Source of the DNA: CAYQTE01 sp964420285
GTDB taxonomy: Bacteria > Planctomycetota > Phycisphaerae > Tepidisphaerales > Tepidisphaeraceae
Assembly (NCBI GenBank): GCA_964420285.1
Contig: CAYQTE010000091.1
Span: forward strand, 1-14,962
Direction of reading: 5' to 3'
DNA: 14,962 nucleotides
Every line of letters starts with the position of its first letter. The stretch's first letter is position 1. Shown one piece after another: positions 6,129 through 14,112 of this stretch. A model generated the notes under the pieces. That model was not told where the DNA came from and made no database searches. It saw only the letters and a list, made by a program, of their open reading frames with translations. A program made the translations under genes and the position numbers.

Positions 6129-6577
6129 AGGAAGATGCGAATAAACCGCAAAGACGCAAAACCGCAAAGGAAGAAAATACGCAAAGGGCTACATCGTAAT
6201 GGATTGTACGGTATTGAGGGGCTTTTCGTGAAATCGAGGGCCTGCAGGCGCGCGAGTTGCTCTTGGCGCGTCTGGAACTTCGCGTCTCTGCGTCATTGCG
6301 GTTGATTCATTGCATTTGGTGCTTTGGCCGGTTCCCGGTATCATGTCCCGGCCGGGTGCAACTTCCGCGGCCAAGCGGCGTATATTCATTTTAGCCGGTC
6401 GTTGATGGAGCAAACCGGGCATGGACTGGCGGTGACTGGCGATTTGGTGTAGTGTTATCGGTCCGTGCCCTGGCGGTGGAGACAGCCAAACCTTGACAAG
6501 GGCGGGCAGGTGACTTAGGAACAACGGTCTTCCGCGGCGGTGGCGCCGCTCGCGGCCGCGTCGATCTTTGAGGCAAC
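6129..6577. other. Non-coding stretch between divergent tadA and the ABC cluster
   Basis: No frame here looks like a gene. It contains the inverted repeat at 6139-6308. A 6-bp stem GGCCGG/CCGGCC (6326-6331 with 6348-6353, 16-nt loop) follows. TTGACA at 6493-6498 could be a -35 for the ABC operon, but no convincing -10 is found 16-18 bp on. The sequence next to the ABC start is very GC-rich. Confidence 0.5.
6139..6308. repeat. Imperfect inverted repeat with CGCAAAGACGC-type arms
   Basis: Left arm 6139-6170 and right arm 6277-6308 match as reverse complements at 25 of 32 positions, 19 of the first 20 from the outer ends apart from one further mismatch. Both contain the GAAT-AACCGCAA-GACGCA pattern. 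The left arm also has internal near-repeats (ACCGCAAAGACGCAAAACCGCAAAGG). About 106 bp without coding potential lie between the arms. It looks like a diverged non-autonomous element or a widespread intergenic repeat; no transposase is present. Confidence 0.5.
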
Positions 6578-7561
6578 ATGATTTCGGTTTCGCAACTGAC
6601 CAAAGCGTACGGTCCGGTTCTGGCCGTGGATAAAGTCAGCTTCGAGGTGCCCAAGGGACAGATCGTGGGATTTCTCGGCCCCAACGGGGCTGGGAAGTCA
6701 ACGACCATCCGGATGCTCTCGTGCTGGCTGGCCCCGACAAGCGGCGGAGCGACCGTTAACGGGTTCGACATCTTCCACCAATCCGAGCAGGTGCGCCAGC
6801 ACCTTGGCTACCTGCCGGAAAACGTGCCGCTGTACATGGAAATGACGGTCGAGGAGTACCTCGACTTCCGTGGCCGGCTGCGCGGCATGGAACGCGAGCT
6901 CCGCCGCAAACGCATCGATTATGTCATGCAGCGCTGCTGGCTCAGCACCGTGCGCTCGCGCGTGATCGGGCACCTGTCCAAGGGCTACCGCCAGCGCGTC
7001 GGCCTGGCCGATACCCTCCTGCACGGGCCGGAAGTGCTCATTCTTGACGAACCCACCGTCGGGCTGGACCCCACCCAGATTCGCGAGACGCGCAAGCTCA
7101 TCAAGGACCTGGCCGGCGAACATACCGTCATGCTCTCGACGCACATCCTTCCCGAGGTGGAAGCGGTGTGCGATCACGCCATCATCATTGCCGGCGGCCG
7201 TATCGTGGCCCAGGGTTCGCTCGAGGAACTTCGCTCGACCCGCCGAGCCACCGCCCGCGTGCTGATCGAATGCCGCGGCCCGGCCGCCGACGTCCAGACC
7301 GCCCTCCAGCGAGTCTCGGGCGTCCATAAGGTCGAGATGCTCAACGGCGACGATGCCCGATCATCGCGCGACAAGAATTACGTCACCGCCGCCATCCGCC
7401 AGAAGGACGGCTTCGACGTCCGCGAAGAGGTCGCCCGCACCGTGGTTCAGTCCGGCTGGCCGCTCCGAGAAGTCCGGCTCGAACACGCCACGCTCGAAGA
7501 ATTTTTCGTGCAAGTCACGGCCGGTCAGGCCGTCAGCAAGACTCAGGAGTCCGCATCATGA
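6578..7561 (+). CDS. ABC-2 type exporter ATPase, GldA-like
   Basis: The ATP-hydrolysing subunit of an inner-membrane ABC exporter, 327 residues. Walker A GPNGAGKST at 34-42, an LPEN segment (79-82) where many ABC proteins have the Q-loop glutamine (typical of the GldA group), ABC signature LSKGYRQR at 133-140, Walker B VLILDEPTVGLDP at 153-165, and the switch His in STHIL at 189. All catalytic elements except the variant Q-loop are canonical. A C-terminal extension of about 90 residues (after 235) is the accessory domain common in this group. GAGG 4 nt upstream of the ATG fixes the start. The stop overlaps the permease start as ATGA. The group is named after Flavobacterium gliding genes but is widespread in non-gliding bacteria, so I give no symbol. 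Substrate unknown. Confidence 0.93.
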   Translation: MISVSQLTKAYGPVLAVDKVSFEVPKGQIVGFLGPNGAGKSTTIRMLSCWLAPTSGGATVNGFDIFHQSEQVRQHLGYLPENVPLYMEMTVEEYLDFRGRLRGMERELRRKRIDYVMQRCWLSTVRSRVIGHLSKGYRQRVGLADTLLHGPEVLILDEPTVGLDPTQIRETRKLIKDLAGEHTVMLSTHILPEVEAVCDHAIIIAGGRIVAQGSLEELRSTRRATARVLIECRGPAADVQTALQRVSGVHKVEMLNGDDARSSRDKNYVTAAIRQKDGFDVREEVARTVVQSGWPLREVRLEHATLEEFFVQVTAGQAVSKTQESAS

Positions 7562-8277
7562 AGCGAGCCCCCGTGATCGCCCGGCGCGAGCTGGCGAGCT
7601 ATTTTCATTCACCGGTGGCCTACGTGGCGATGGCGCTGTTTCTGTTTGCCGCCGGCGCCGCGTTCGTCATGTACGATTTTCAGCCCGGCCATCCCGACGA
7701 GATGCGGCACACGTTCGAGTCGTTCGTCTGGCTGCTGGTGTTCGTTTCGCCGGTCCTGACGATGAGCCTGCTGGCCCAGGAATGGTCCAGCGGCACGATG
7801 GAAACGCTCATGACCACCCCGATCAACGAGCTGGACGTGGTCATCGGCAAATTCCTGGGCTCCATGGCGTTCTTTGTCGTCCTGGTGCTGCCGACCATCT
7901 TGTACGTCGCCCTCCTGAGTGTGTACGGCCACGTCGACATCGGCCCGGTGATCGCCGGCTATCTGGGCATCTTCCTGACGGCGGCCCTGTTCATCTCGGT
8001 GGGCTTGTTCTGCTCGTCGATGACCAAGAGCCAGCTTGTGGCGGCCTTCGCCACCGGCGCCGTGCTCTTCGCGTCCACCATCATCCCCTATCTGGTCAGC
8101 TATTACGCGACCATCGGCGACGTGTGGCGAAGCGTCGTCAACGGCTGCATCTACGCCCGCTACTCCGGCTTCGCACAGGGCATCATCGACACCGGCAACG
8201 TCGTGTTCTTTATCGCGGCGACGGCCGTGTTTCTCTTCCTGTCGGTCAAGAAACTTGAATCGAGGCGCTGGCAATGA
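7558..8277 (+). CDS. ABC-2 type permease, GldF-like
   Basis: The membrane subunit that pairs with the upstream ATPase, 239 residues. Six hydrophobic segments are visible at about 19-39, 56-74, 99-121, 131-153, 160-181 and 211-231. A short cytoplasmic N-terminus (VIARRELASYFHSPVAYV) is typical of this family, as is the QEWSSGTMETLMTTPINELD loop after the second helix, the conserved coupling region of ABC-2 permeases. The ATG overlaps the ATPase stop by 4 bp, and its own stop overlaps the next gene by 4 bp, so the three subunits are translationally coupled. Two copies would be expected per transporter. Family assignment is strong; what it exports cannot be read from the sequence. Confidence 0.92.
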   Translation: MKRAPVIARRELASYFHSPVAYVAMALFLFAAGAAFVMYDFQPGHPDEMRHTFESFVWLLVFVSPVLTMSLLAQEWSSGTMETLMTTPINELDVVIGKFLGSMAFFVVLVLPTILYVALLSVYGHVDIGPVIAGYLGIFLTAALFISVGLFCSSMTKSQLVAAFATGAVLFASTIIPYLVSYYATIGDVWRSVVNGCIYARYSGFAQGIIDTGNVVFFIAATAVFLFLSVKKLESRRWQ

Positions 8278-10589
8278 GTCAGGACAAATCCGACACTCCC
8301 CCGCAGTTTGTTCCCGAGAACCAGCAGGAGCGCTGGCTGAAGTACGGCTCCAACGTGCTGCTCAGCAGCGTTGTGGTCATTCTTCTGGCCGTCGCCGTCG
8401 TGGCGCTGGCGCAATACAAGCCCGCCCGCATCGATACCACCAGCAACGGCGTCTACACCCTGCGCCCCCAGACCATCAACATGCTGGGCAAGCTTGAGGG
8501 CAAGGTCCATATCATCGGCCTGCAGACCATGACCAAGCCGGCGGTTCAGGACCAATCCGACGATGATCCCATCTCCGGAATTCTGGCCAAGATCCCGCAG
8601 GATCAGAAAGTGCGACAGGTCACCGATCTCCTGAACGAGTTCCAGGCCGCCAACTCGAAGATCTCCGTCGAAATGATCGACCCGGTCACCAATCCCTTCA
8701 AAGTCGATCAGCTCATCAGCAACGTGACCAACAAATACGGCGGCGAAGTCAGCAAATACCAGGACTTCATCAAGTCCTTCGACACTCGCGTCGCCGATTT
8801 CAAGGCTCTGGCCGACAAGAATGTCAAGCAGATCCAGAAGATCGCTCCGGTTCTGGATTCGACCCCACTGGACGATGAGGAAGTCCGCCAGACGGTTGGG
8901 CTGGCCATCGGCTCGATCGGTGAAGTGCCGCAGAAGCTCGCCGAGTTGCAGGATGACCTCAAGAAGCCCCTGGCGACCAAGCCCCCCGATTACAAAGGCG
9001 CCACCGATGCCATGCAGGGGAGCATGTCCCAGATCAGCCAGTTGCTGGGCATTGTGCTCAATGAATTCCATCTGCTGGCCGGCGCCGGCCCGGCCACGCC
9101 CGCTACCGCGCCAACCACCGCTCCCACCGACATGGCTGCCACGACAGCCCCCGCGACGGTTGCCAGCGCGACAACCGGCCCGGCCACCCAGCCGGTTGCC
9201 GACACCCGTATTCCGCTGGCCCTGCGTCAGTTCATGATCGACAGCTATCCCGATTTCCAGAAGATGAAGGACATCGCCGACCAGGTGGTCTCCGATGCCG
9301 GCAAGCTGCCCGACCTCAAGCTCGACACCCTGCGCCAGAGTCTGCAAACGCCAGACCCGATCCTTGTCCAGGGTGACGACGCCTTTCAGGTCATTACCGC
9401 CGACAAGCTCTGGGTCAACGACGTGCGCGACATCAGTGCCTCGGGCAACGCCAAAGCCCGATTCAACGGCGAACAGGCCGTCACCAGCGCGATCATGGAC
9501 CTGTCCCTCAAGGGCGACAAGCCCATCGTGGCGTTCATTCGCAATGGCGGCGAGGCGCTGACCACGCCCGGTTTTGGCGCGATGATGCCCGGCGGCGCGC
9601 TCTCCACGGTTGCCGATCGGCTCCGCGCCCATAACTTCCTGGTTGTCGAAAAGGATTTCGGCGGCGATTCCAATCCCGAACAGCCCGAAAGCTCGGCCAC
9701 CGATGCCCAACTGAACGACAAGAACACCGTCTGGGTCGTCATGGACCAGCCTCAGGGCAATCCCATGACGGGTGAGTCGCCGCCGCCCACCGCCATGATC
9801 GAGCGCGTGAGCGAGCACCTTCGCGCCGGCGGCGGAGTGCTGGTTTGTGCCGAACCGGGGGCGGATGATATGCACGCCGCCCTCAACGACTGGGGCATCG
9901 ACTTCAAGCCCAGCGTCGTGGCCTTCCACGAGGCCGTCAAGGCCCAGGCCGGCGGCGATGACGTGCTCAATAACGCCCTCACCCGTCAGTACATTTTCCG
10001 GATCACCGACTACGGCGCAAACAACGGCGCTGATTTCCTCAAGCCGATCCAGTCGCTTCCCAGCGTGTTCCTGCCGATGTCGATCGTCCAGACTCACCCG
10101 GTCGCCGGCAAGAAGATCACCCCGATCCTTCCCGTGCCCGGCTCGCCCAGTTTTCCCAACTCCTGGGGCAGCGCCACCGGCAGCATGATCTGGGATGAGA
10201 TTCAGCGCGGCAGCAACCCGACCGTCGTCTTCCATCCCGACACCGATTTCAAACAGCCCATCTACGGCGGCGCGGTCTCCGAACAACAGGGCGGCGGCCG
10301 GCTTATCGTCATCGCCTCCGCCAGCTTCCCCAATAACGGGCTGGTTACCATTGTGGACAAGGACTATACGTATCTGGCACCGGGCAACGCCGAGTTGTTC
10401 ACCGATTCGGTCTACTGGCTGGCCCGCAAGCCGGAAATGATCGCACTCAGCGCCAGCGCCGAAGACGTCAGCCGCATCGCCGATATGACCAGTGCCGCCC
10501 AGATCGTCTGGTGGATCGTCATTCTCGGCCTGCTGCCCGTCGGTGTCGTCGCCGGCGGCGCGGTCATGTATGCCTCGCGGCGGAGTTAG
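8274..10589 (+). CDS. GldG-like ABC transporter auxiliary protein (ABC_transp_aux)
   Basis: Of 771 residues. An N-terminal transmembrane helix (about 25-47) and a C-terminal helix (about 745-767) flank a large domain expected to face the periplasm. After the first helix, RIDTTSNGVYTLRPQTINML matches the start of the GldG-type auxiliary domain; a later part (PIVAFIRNGGEALTTPGFG; GGGVLVCAEPGADDMHAALN) has the GATase-like Rossmann pattern of that family. A Thr/Ala/Pro-rich linker at about 269-309 (TAPTTAPTDMAATTAPATVA) interrupts the middle and looks disordered. The protein is longer than many GldG proteins, largely through a helical segment and this linker. It is coupled to the permease by ATGA. 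It probably couples transport to an envelope process; the mechanism is unknown. Confidence 0.87.
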   Translation: MSQDKSDTPPQFVPENQQERWLKYGSNVLLSSVVVILLAVAVVALAQYKPARIDTTSNGVYTLRPQTINMLGKLEGKVHIIGLQTMTKPAVQDQSDDDPISGILAKIPQDQKVRQVTDLLNEFQAANSKISVEMIDPVTNPFKVDQLISNVTNKYGGEVSKYQDFIKSFDTRVADFKALADKNVKQIQKIAPVLDSTPLDDEEVRQTVGLAIGSIGEVPQKLAELQDDLKKPLATKPPDYKGATDAMQGSMSQISQLLGIVLNEFHLLAGAGPATPATAPTTAPTDMAATTAPATVASATTGPATQPVADTRIPLALRQFMIDSYPDFQKMKDIADQVVSDAGKLPDLKLDTLRQSLQTPDPILVQGDDAFQVITADKLWVNDVRDISASGNAKARFNGEQAVTSAIMDLSLKGDKPIVAFIRNGGEALTTPGFGAMMPGGALSTVADRLRAHNFLVVEKDFGGDSNPEQPESSATDAQLNDKNTVWVVMDQPQGNPMTGESPPPTAMIERVSEHLRAGGGVLVCAEPGADDMHAALNDWGIDFKPSVVAFHEAVKAQAGGDDVLNNALTRQYIFRITDYGANNGADFLKPIQSLPSVFLPMSIVQTHPVAGKKITPILPVPGSPSFPNSWGSATGSMIWDEIQRGSNPTVVFHPDTDFKQPIYGGAVSEQQGGGRLIVIASASFPNNGLVTIVDKDYTYLAPGNAELFTDSVYWLARKPEMIALSASAEDVSRIADMTSAAQIVWWIVILGLLPVGVVAGGAVMYASRRS

Positions 10590-10648
10590 GTCATGCGGCG
10601 GCGCCCGGGTTTTTGCGTTTTACTGTTTCCTCTTTGTCGATTACGGAC

Positions 10649-12277
10649 ATGAATTTCAAAACCACACTCATCCTGTTGGCGGTATTGCTCGTTGTCGGCA
10701 CCACGGCTCTGATCGTCGTGAAACATACACCCAGCGACGAACTCAGCCCCGTCGATCGCACGCTTTTGAGCGTCAAGGCCGCGGACGTCACCTCAATCGC
10801 CATCGAAAATTCCGATGGCGACAAGATCGTGATCACCCGGCCCGGCTCGACCGGCGCCTGGACCATCACCCAGCCCATCAAGGTTCCCGCCAGCGGCGAT
10901 ACCGTCGGCACCATCCTGAACGATCTGACCGGCTTGGTCTCGACCCGCGAGATGACGCTCACGGGCGCCAGCGACGAACTGCATGCCTACGGCCTGGACC
11001 ACCCGCAGTACAGCGTGCGCCTTGAAGCGGGCGACAAGCACATCTCCCTGCTGGTCGGCCTTCCGCAGTCGATCGGCGGCGGGCTGTATGTCGAACAGGA
11101 AGGCACGGGAAAACTCGAAGTCGTCAGCAGTACCCTGCTCCCCGATCTGCAAAAGAAGGTCGGCGACCTGCGCGACAAGAAACTCGTCGATCTCACCAGC
11201 ACCGCCGATCTGAACACCGTCACCATCGCCAAGCCGGATGGCGACGCCATCACCCTCACCCGCGACACCTCCGTCGCGCCCTGGCGCATGACCGCTCCCA
11301 CGTCGATGCCCGCGGACACCTCGGCCGTCGAAGCCATGCTCGATCCCCTCGTCACGCTCTCCGCCAGCAGTTTCGTGGATGATGCCGACGTCGCCAAGGT
11401 GCCGCCGTCCAGTCTCAAGCCGCAGTTGACCATCACCTACACGCCCAATGCCCCGATCACCGGCGCCACAAGCAAGCCGACGACCCAGCCGTCCAGCACG
11501 ATCGTTTTCGGCGGTTACGACGATCTGCAAAAACAAAACATCTATGTGCAGGTCGGCGCCGGCAAAGTTCTGGCCAAGGTTCCGGCCTCAACGCTGGTTA
11601 CCTTCAACAAGAAGCCGCTCGATCTGCGCGACAAGAATATCGTCAAGATCGACCGCACCATGGTCAGCAAAATTACCCTGGACACGGAGGCCCCGGCCAC
11701 AACCAGCCCGGCCTCGCGACCCGCGATCATCATGGGCGTGAGCCTCAGCCGCCGGCCGCAGTCGCACATCCTCGGTCCGGACCTTCCGACCGGTTTTGCG
11801 CCGACCACCTCCGCGACGCAGGCCACGACCATGGCCAGCACGCAATCCGCCACGACACAGATCGCCGCCATGTTGCCCGCCACCATGCCCACGACGGCCG
11901 CCACCACCATGCCCATTGTGCCGCCGAGCACCTGGATCGTGGACGCCACCAACGGCGACGCCGACGATGAAGCCGTCCAGGAATTGCTCACCGATCTCGA
12001 TCCGCTGACCGTCGATCATTACATCGAGAAACTGCCAACGACCCAGCCCAGCCATATCTATCGCCTGACGGTCACGACCGTCGGCCCGGGCGGCTCGCCG
12101 GTGACCGAATACCCCATCCAGGTGATCGATCCCAACCCCATTGACCAGCCGTACGGCGTTTACAACGGTGTCCCGTTCGTCGCCCAGCGCATGCTGGTCA
12201 CGCACCTGGACGCGAAGTTTGCCAAGAACCCGCCGGCCACGCAGCCGACGACGCAGCCCGCCGCCACACAGCCATGA
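10649..12277 (+). CDS. DUF4340 membrane-anchored protein
   Basis: Of 542 residues. An N-terminal hydrophobic segment (about 5-24, TTLILLAVLLVVGTTALIVV) is a signal anchor that leaves the rest outside the inner membrane. The body shows repeated DUF4340 features: LLSVKAADVTSIAIENSDGD, then TGAWTITQPIKVPASGDTV, and again VTIAKPDGDAITLTRD with APWRMTAP, suggesting two related modules. Low-complexity Thr/Ala/Met/Pro stretches occur at about 384-429, and the C-terminus ends in PPATQPTTQPAATQP. The ATG at 10649 is chosen because the hydrophobic anchor begins there; a frame open from 10511 would add an Arg-rich stretch that overlaps the upstream gene. It follows the GldG-like gene by 59 bp. DUF4340 proteins often accompany GldA/F/G-like transporters; their function is not known. 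Confidence 0.87.
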   Translation: MNFKTTLILLAVLLVVGTTALIVVKHTPSDELSPVDRTLLSVKAADVTSIAIENSDGDKIVITRPGSTGAWTITQPIKVPASGDTVGTILNDLTGLVSTREMTLTGASDELHAYGLDHPQYSVRLEAGDKHISLLVGLPQSIGGGLYVEQEGTGKLEVVSSTLLPDLQKKVGDLRDKKLVDLTSTADLNTVTIAKPDGDAITLTRDTSVAPWRMTAPTSMPADTSAVEAMLDPLVTLSASSFVDDADVAKVPPSSLKPQLTITYTPNAPITGATSKPTTQPSSTIVFGGYDDLQKQNIYVQVGAGKVLAKVPASTLVTFNKKPLDLRDKNIVKIDRTMVSKITLDTEAPATTSPASRPAIIMGVSLSRRPQSHILGPDLPTGFAPTTSATQATTMASTQSATTQIAAMLPATMPTTAATTMPIVPPSTWIVDATNGDADDEAVQELLTDLDPLTVDHYIEKLPTTQPSHIYRLTVTTVGPGGSPVTEYPIQVIDPNPIDQPYGVYNGVPFVAQRMLVTHLDAKFAKNPPATQPTTQPAATQP

Positions 12278-12705
12278 CCAGCCGGCTGACCCACCTGCGC
12301 AGGAAGACGTCGCCCGGCGGCGGTCGGTCTGCCGAACCGCCCGCGGTGAGCCCCGTCGAACCACGGTCCATCCTGAAGACCTTTGACAACCCCCGGCCGG
12401 GCCGCGACTACCACATTCAACTCGTCTTCCCGGAATTTACCAGTCTCTGCCCGATCACCGGCCAGCCGGATTTCGCGACCATCACCATCGACTATGTCCC
12501 CGACCGGCTGTGTGTCGAGATGAAGAGCCTCAAGCTCTATTTTTTCGCCTACCGCGGCCGTGGCGCGTTCTATGAAGCGGTGGTCAACACGATCCTGGAT
12601 GACCTGGTTGCCACGGTCCGCCCGCGCGAAATGACCGTGACCGGCAGATTCAATCCCCGCGGCGGCATGAACGGAGTCGTTACGGCAACGCACAGTTCCA
12701 CTTGA
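12274..12705 (+). CDS. queF: NADPH-dependent 7-cyano-7-deazaguanine reductase (QueF)
   Basis: Reduces preQ0 to preQ1 with NADPH in queuosine (tRNA wobble base) synthesis. The 143 residues fit the short, single T-fold class. Conserved elements: PEFTSLCPITGQPDFA with catalytic C59 and D66, VEMKSLKLYFFAYRGRG with E82, and the C-terminal GRFNPRGGMNGV. Against the Bacillus enzyme, the Ser after E82 is Met83 and the His of the FHE motif is Tyr100 (FYE), while the substrate-binding Glu101 is kept; these are substitutions near the active site. About 30 N-terminal residues rich in Arg, Ser and Pro precede the conserved part. The ATG overlaps the DUF4340 stop by 4 bp. No other queuosine gene is nearby. 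The family is sure; full activity is likely but less so. Confidence 0.9.
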   Translation: MTSRLTHLRRKTSPGGGRSAEPPAVSPVEPRSILKTFDNPRPGRDYHIQLVFPEFTSLCPITGQPDFATITIDYVPDRLCVEMKSLKLYFFAYRGRGAFYEAVVNTILDDLVATVRPREMTVTGRFNPRGGMNGVVTATHSST

Positions 12706-12729
12706 CAGCCGCGCGGCGCTGCCCAAAAT
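12702..12729 (+). promoter_or_regulatory. Possible atpG promoter
   Basis: TTGACA (12702-12707, overlapping the queF stop) and CAAAAT (12724-12729, four of six matches to TATAAT) are separated by 16 bp, about 44 bp upstream of atpG. The spacer is GC-rich. It would allow atpG to be expressed apart from the upstream cluster. Confidence 0.35.
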
Positions 12730-12773
12730 ACGCGGCTCGGTCAGGCATTTGGGCCGCCGGTTAACGAGGACAC

Positions 12774-13664
12774 ATGGCCAAGGCACGCGCGATCGTCAAA
12801 CGCCGCAAAGCGGTTCGCAACATCCGCAAGATCACCAAGACCATGCAGATGATCGCCACCGCCAAGTTCCAGAAGTCGCTGAAGCGCGCCGTCGGCACCA
12901 AGCCCTATTCCCGCAAGGTGCGCGAGCTGGTCGGCGAACTGGCCGCCACCGTCGGTGATGTCCAGCATCCGCTCTTGCGTTCCCCGGTGCCCGCCGAGCA
13001 GCCGGGCAACATCGCGGTCATCGTCATCACCAGCAATCGCGGCCTGGCGGGGGCCTACAACGGCAGCGTCCTGCGCGCCGCCACCCATTTCATCCGCGAG
13101 CAGCAAGGCAATCACAAAACCATCGAGCTTTATGTCGCCGGCAAGAAGGGGATCAGCTACTTCAACTTCCAGAAGCGGCCGATCACCCAGAAGGTGGATC
13201 AGATCGGCGATCCCCCTCGCTTTGCCGATGTCGAGCGCCTGGCCGACACGTTCATGCAGCGGTTCATCGAGTCCAAGATCGATTCGGTGTACGTGGTGTA
13301 CGTGAACTTCATCAGCGCCGGCCAGCAAAAGGTGGACGTGATGACACTGCTTCCCCTTGCCTCCGTGACGCCGGCCGCCACCAAGCCCGGTCGTGCTGGG
13401 GAAATCATCTACGAATTCTCGCCCGATCCCACGACGCTGCTGAACGAACTGTTGCCGCTGACGGTGAAGACGGCGCTGTTCCAGTGTTTCCTGGACGCCA
13501 CGACCAGCGAGCACGTGGCGCGGATGGTGGCCATGAAGAGCGCCACCGACAACGCCGACAAGATGGTCAAGAGCCTCACCATGCAATACAACCGCGCCCG
13601 CCAGAGCCAGATCACCACGGAACTGGCCGAAATCATGGGCGGCGTGGAGTCGATGAAGGCGTGA
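12774..13664 (+). CDS. atpG: F1F0 ATP synthase gamma subunit
   Basis: The rotating central stalk of the F1 sector, 296 residues against the usual 285-295. The N-terminal coiled-coil helix (KAVRNIRKITKTMQMIATAK) and the C-terminal helix (MVAMKSATDNADKMVKSLTM, then YNRARQSQITTELAEIMGG) are both well conserved. Between them lies the Rossmann-like domain beginning IAVIVITSNRGLAGAYNGSV. GAGGA 4 nt before the ATG is a strong ribosome site. There are no other atp genes around it: queF lies 68 bp upstream and a convergent regulator lies downstream, whereas gamma normally sits between atpA and atpD. The sequence shows no decay, so it is presumably either the main gamma gene separated from its operon or a second copy. 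Confidence 0.95.
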   Translation: MAKARAIVKRRKAVRNIRKITKTMQMIATAKFQKSLKRAVGTKPYSRKVRELVGELAATVGDVQHPLLRSPVPAEQPGNIAVIVITSNRGLAGAYNGSVLRAATHFIREQQGNHKTIELYVAGKKGISYFNFQKRPITQKVDQIGDPPRFADVERLADTFMQRFIESKIDSVYVVYVNFISAGQQKVDVMTLLPLASVTPAATKPGRAGEIIYEFSPDPTTLLNELLPLTVKTALFQCFLDATTSEHVARMVAMKSATDNADKMVKSLTMQYNRARQSQITTELAEIMGGVESMKA

Positions 13665-13739
13665 GGACGATGCCTTTCGATCGCCCGCTTGCGGGACTGC
13701 ACAAGACTCCCTACGCCTTTGAACTTACTGATCCAAATA

Positions 13740-14102
13740 TCACGCACGCTGCAATAGCCGCTTTGCGGGAGCAAGGCGGATTTCCAGGCGGCGATCCAGT
13801 GCGTTGGCAATGCGTTGGAGCATCGTCAGCGAATGGCCTTCGTAGTCGCAGTCTTCCAGCCGGGCGATGGCGGGCTGCTTTGTGCCGACGAGATCGGCAA
13901 GCTGTCTCTGCGTCAGGCCGGCCTTTTCTCTGGCCTCGTAAATGAGTTTGGCGACCATCGCGTTGACGGTCGCCTCGTCGGCCAACTCGCGCGTCTTTGG
14001 GTCGTCCTTGATCATACCTTCAAGGATGGCGACCGCATCCGAAGTCGCCCTGGCCCTATGGGAGCGACTCGCTGGCGCAGTGCGTTGGTGGGTCTTCTTC
14101 AT
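13740..14102 (-). CDS. XRE-family helix-turn-helix regulator, antitoxin-like
   Basis: Of 120 residues. A C-terminal Cro/C1-type helix-turn-helix spans about 51-104 (AKLIYEAREKAGLTQRQLAD, then LVGTKQPAIARLEDCDYEGH and LTMLQRIANALDRRLEI). The preceding part (DDPKTRELADEATVNAMVA) resembles the linker of HigA- and HicB-associated XRE antitoxins. The first 25 residues are basic and probably disordered, so a shorter start at the internal Met30 is possible. The ATG at 14102 has AGGA 6 nt upstream. No toxin gene is found upstream (178 bp to the histidine kinase) or downstream (convergent atpG, 75 bp), so it is an orphan. It may be a solitary repressor or the remains of a toxin-antitoxin pair. A twin-hairpin repeat begins 10 bp upstream of its start codon. 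Confidence 0.8.
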   Translation of the reverse strand: MKKTHQRTAPASRSHRARATSDAVAILEGMIKDDPKTRELADEATVNAMVAKLIYEAREKAGLTQRQLADLVGTKQPAIARLEDCDYEGHSLTMLQRIANALDRRLEIRLAPAKRLLQRA

Positions 14103-14112
14103 ATTGATTCCT

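Noticed and set aside
6493..6520. TTGACA as a promoter for the ABC operon
   Set aside because: No acceptable -10 hexamer lies 16-18 bp downstream (the best, TTAGGA, matches poorly).
8160..10286. A 708-codon open frame on the - strand opposite the GldG-like gene
   Set aside because: It is an antisense shadow produced by GC-rich codons of the real gene. Its translation is a Gly/Asp/His/Arg-rich string with no recognisable domain, and the + strand gene has clear family features and coupled ends.
10511..10648. N-terminal extension of the DUF4340 protein
   Set aside because: The added 46 residues are Arg/Ala-rich, overlap the end of the GldG-like gene in another frame, and would bury the signal anchor.
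13684..13695. Hairpin CCCGC-TT-GCGGG after atpG as a terminator
   Set aside because: The stem is only 5 bp and no T-run follows.
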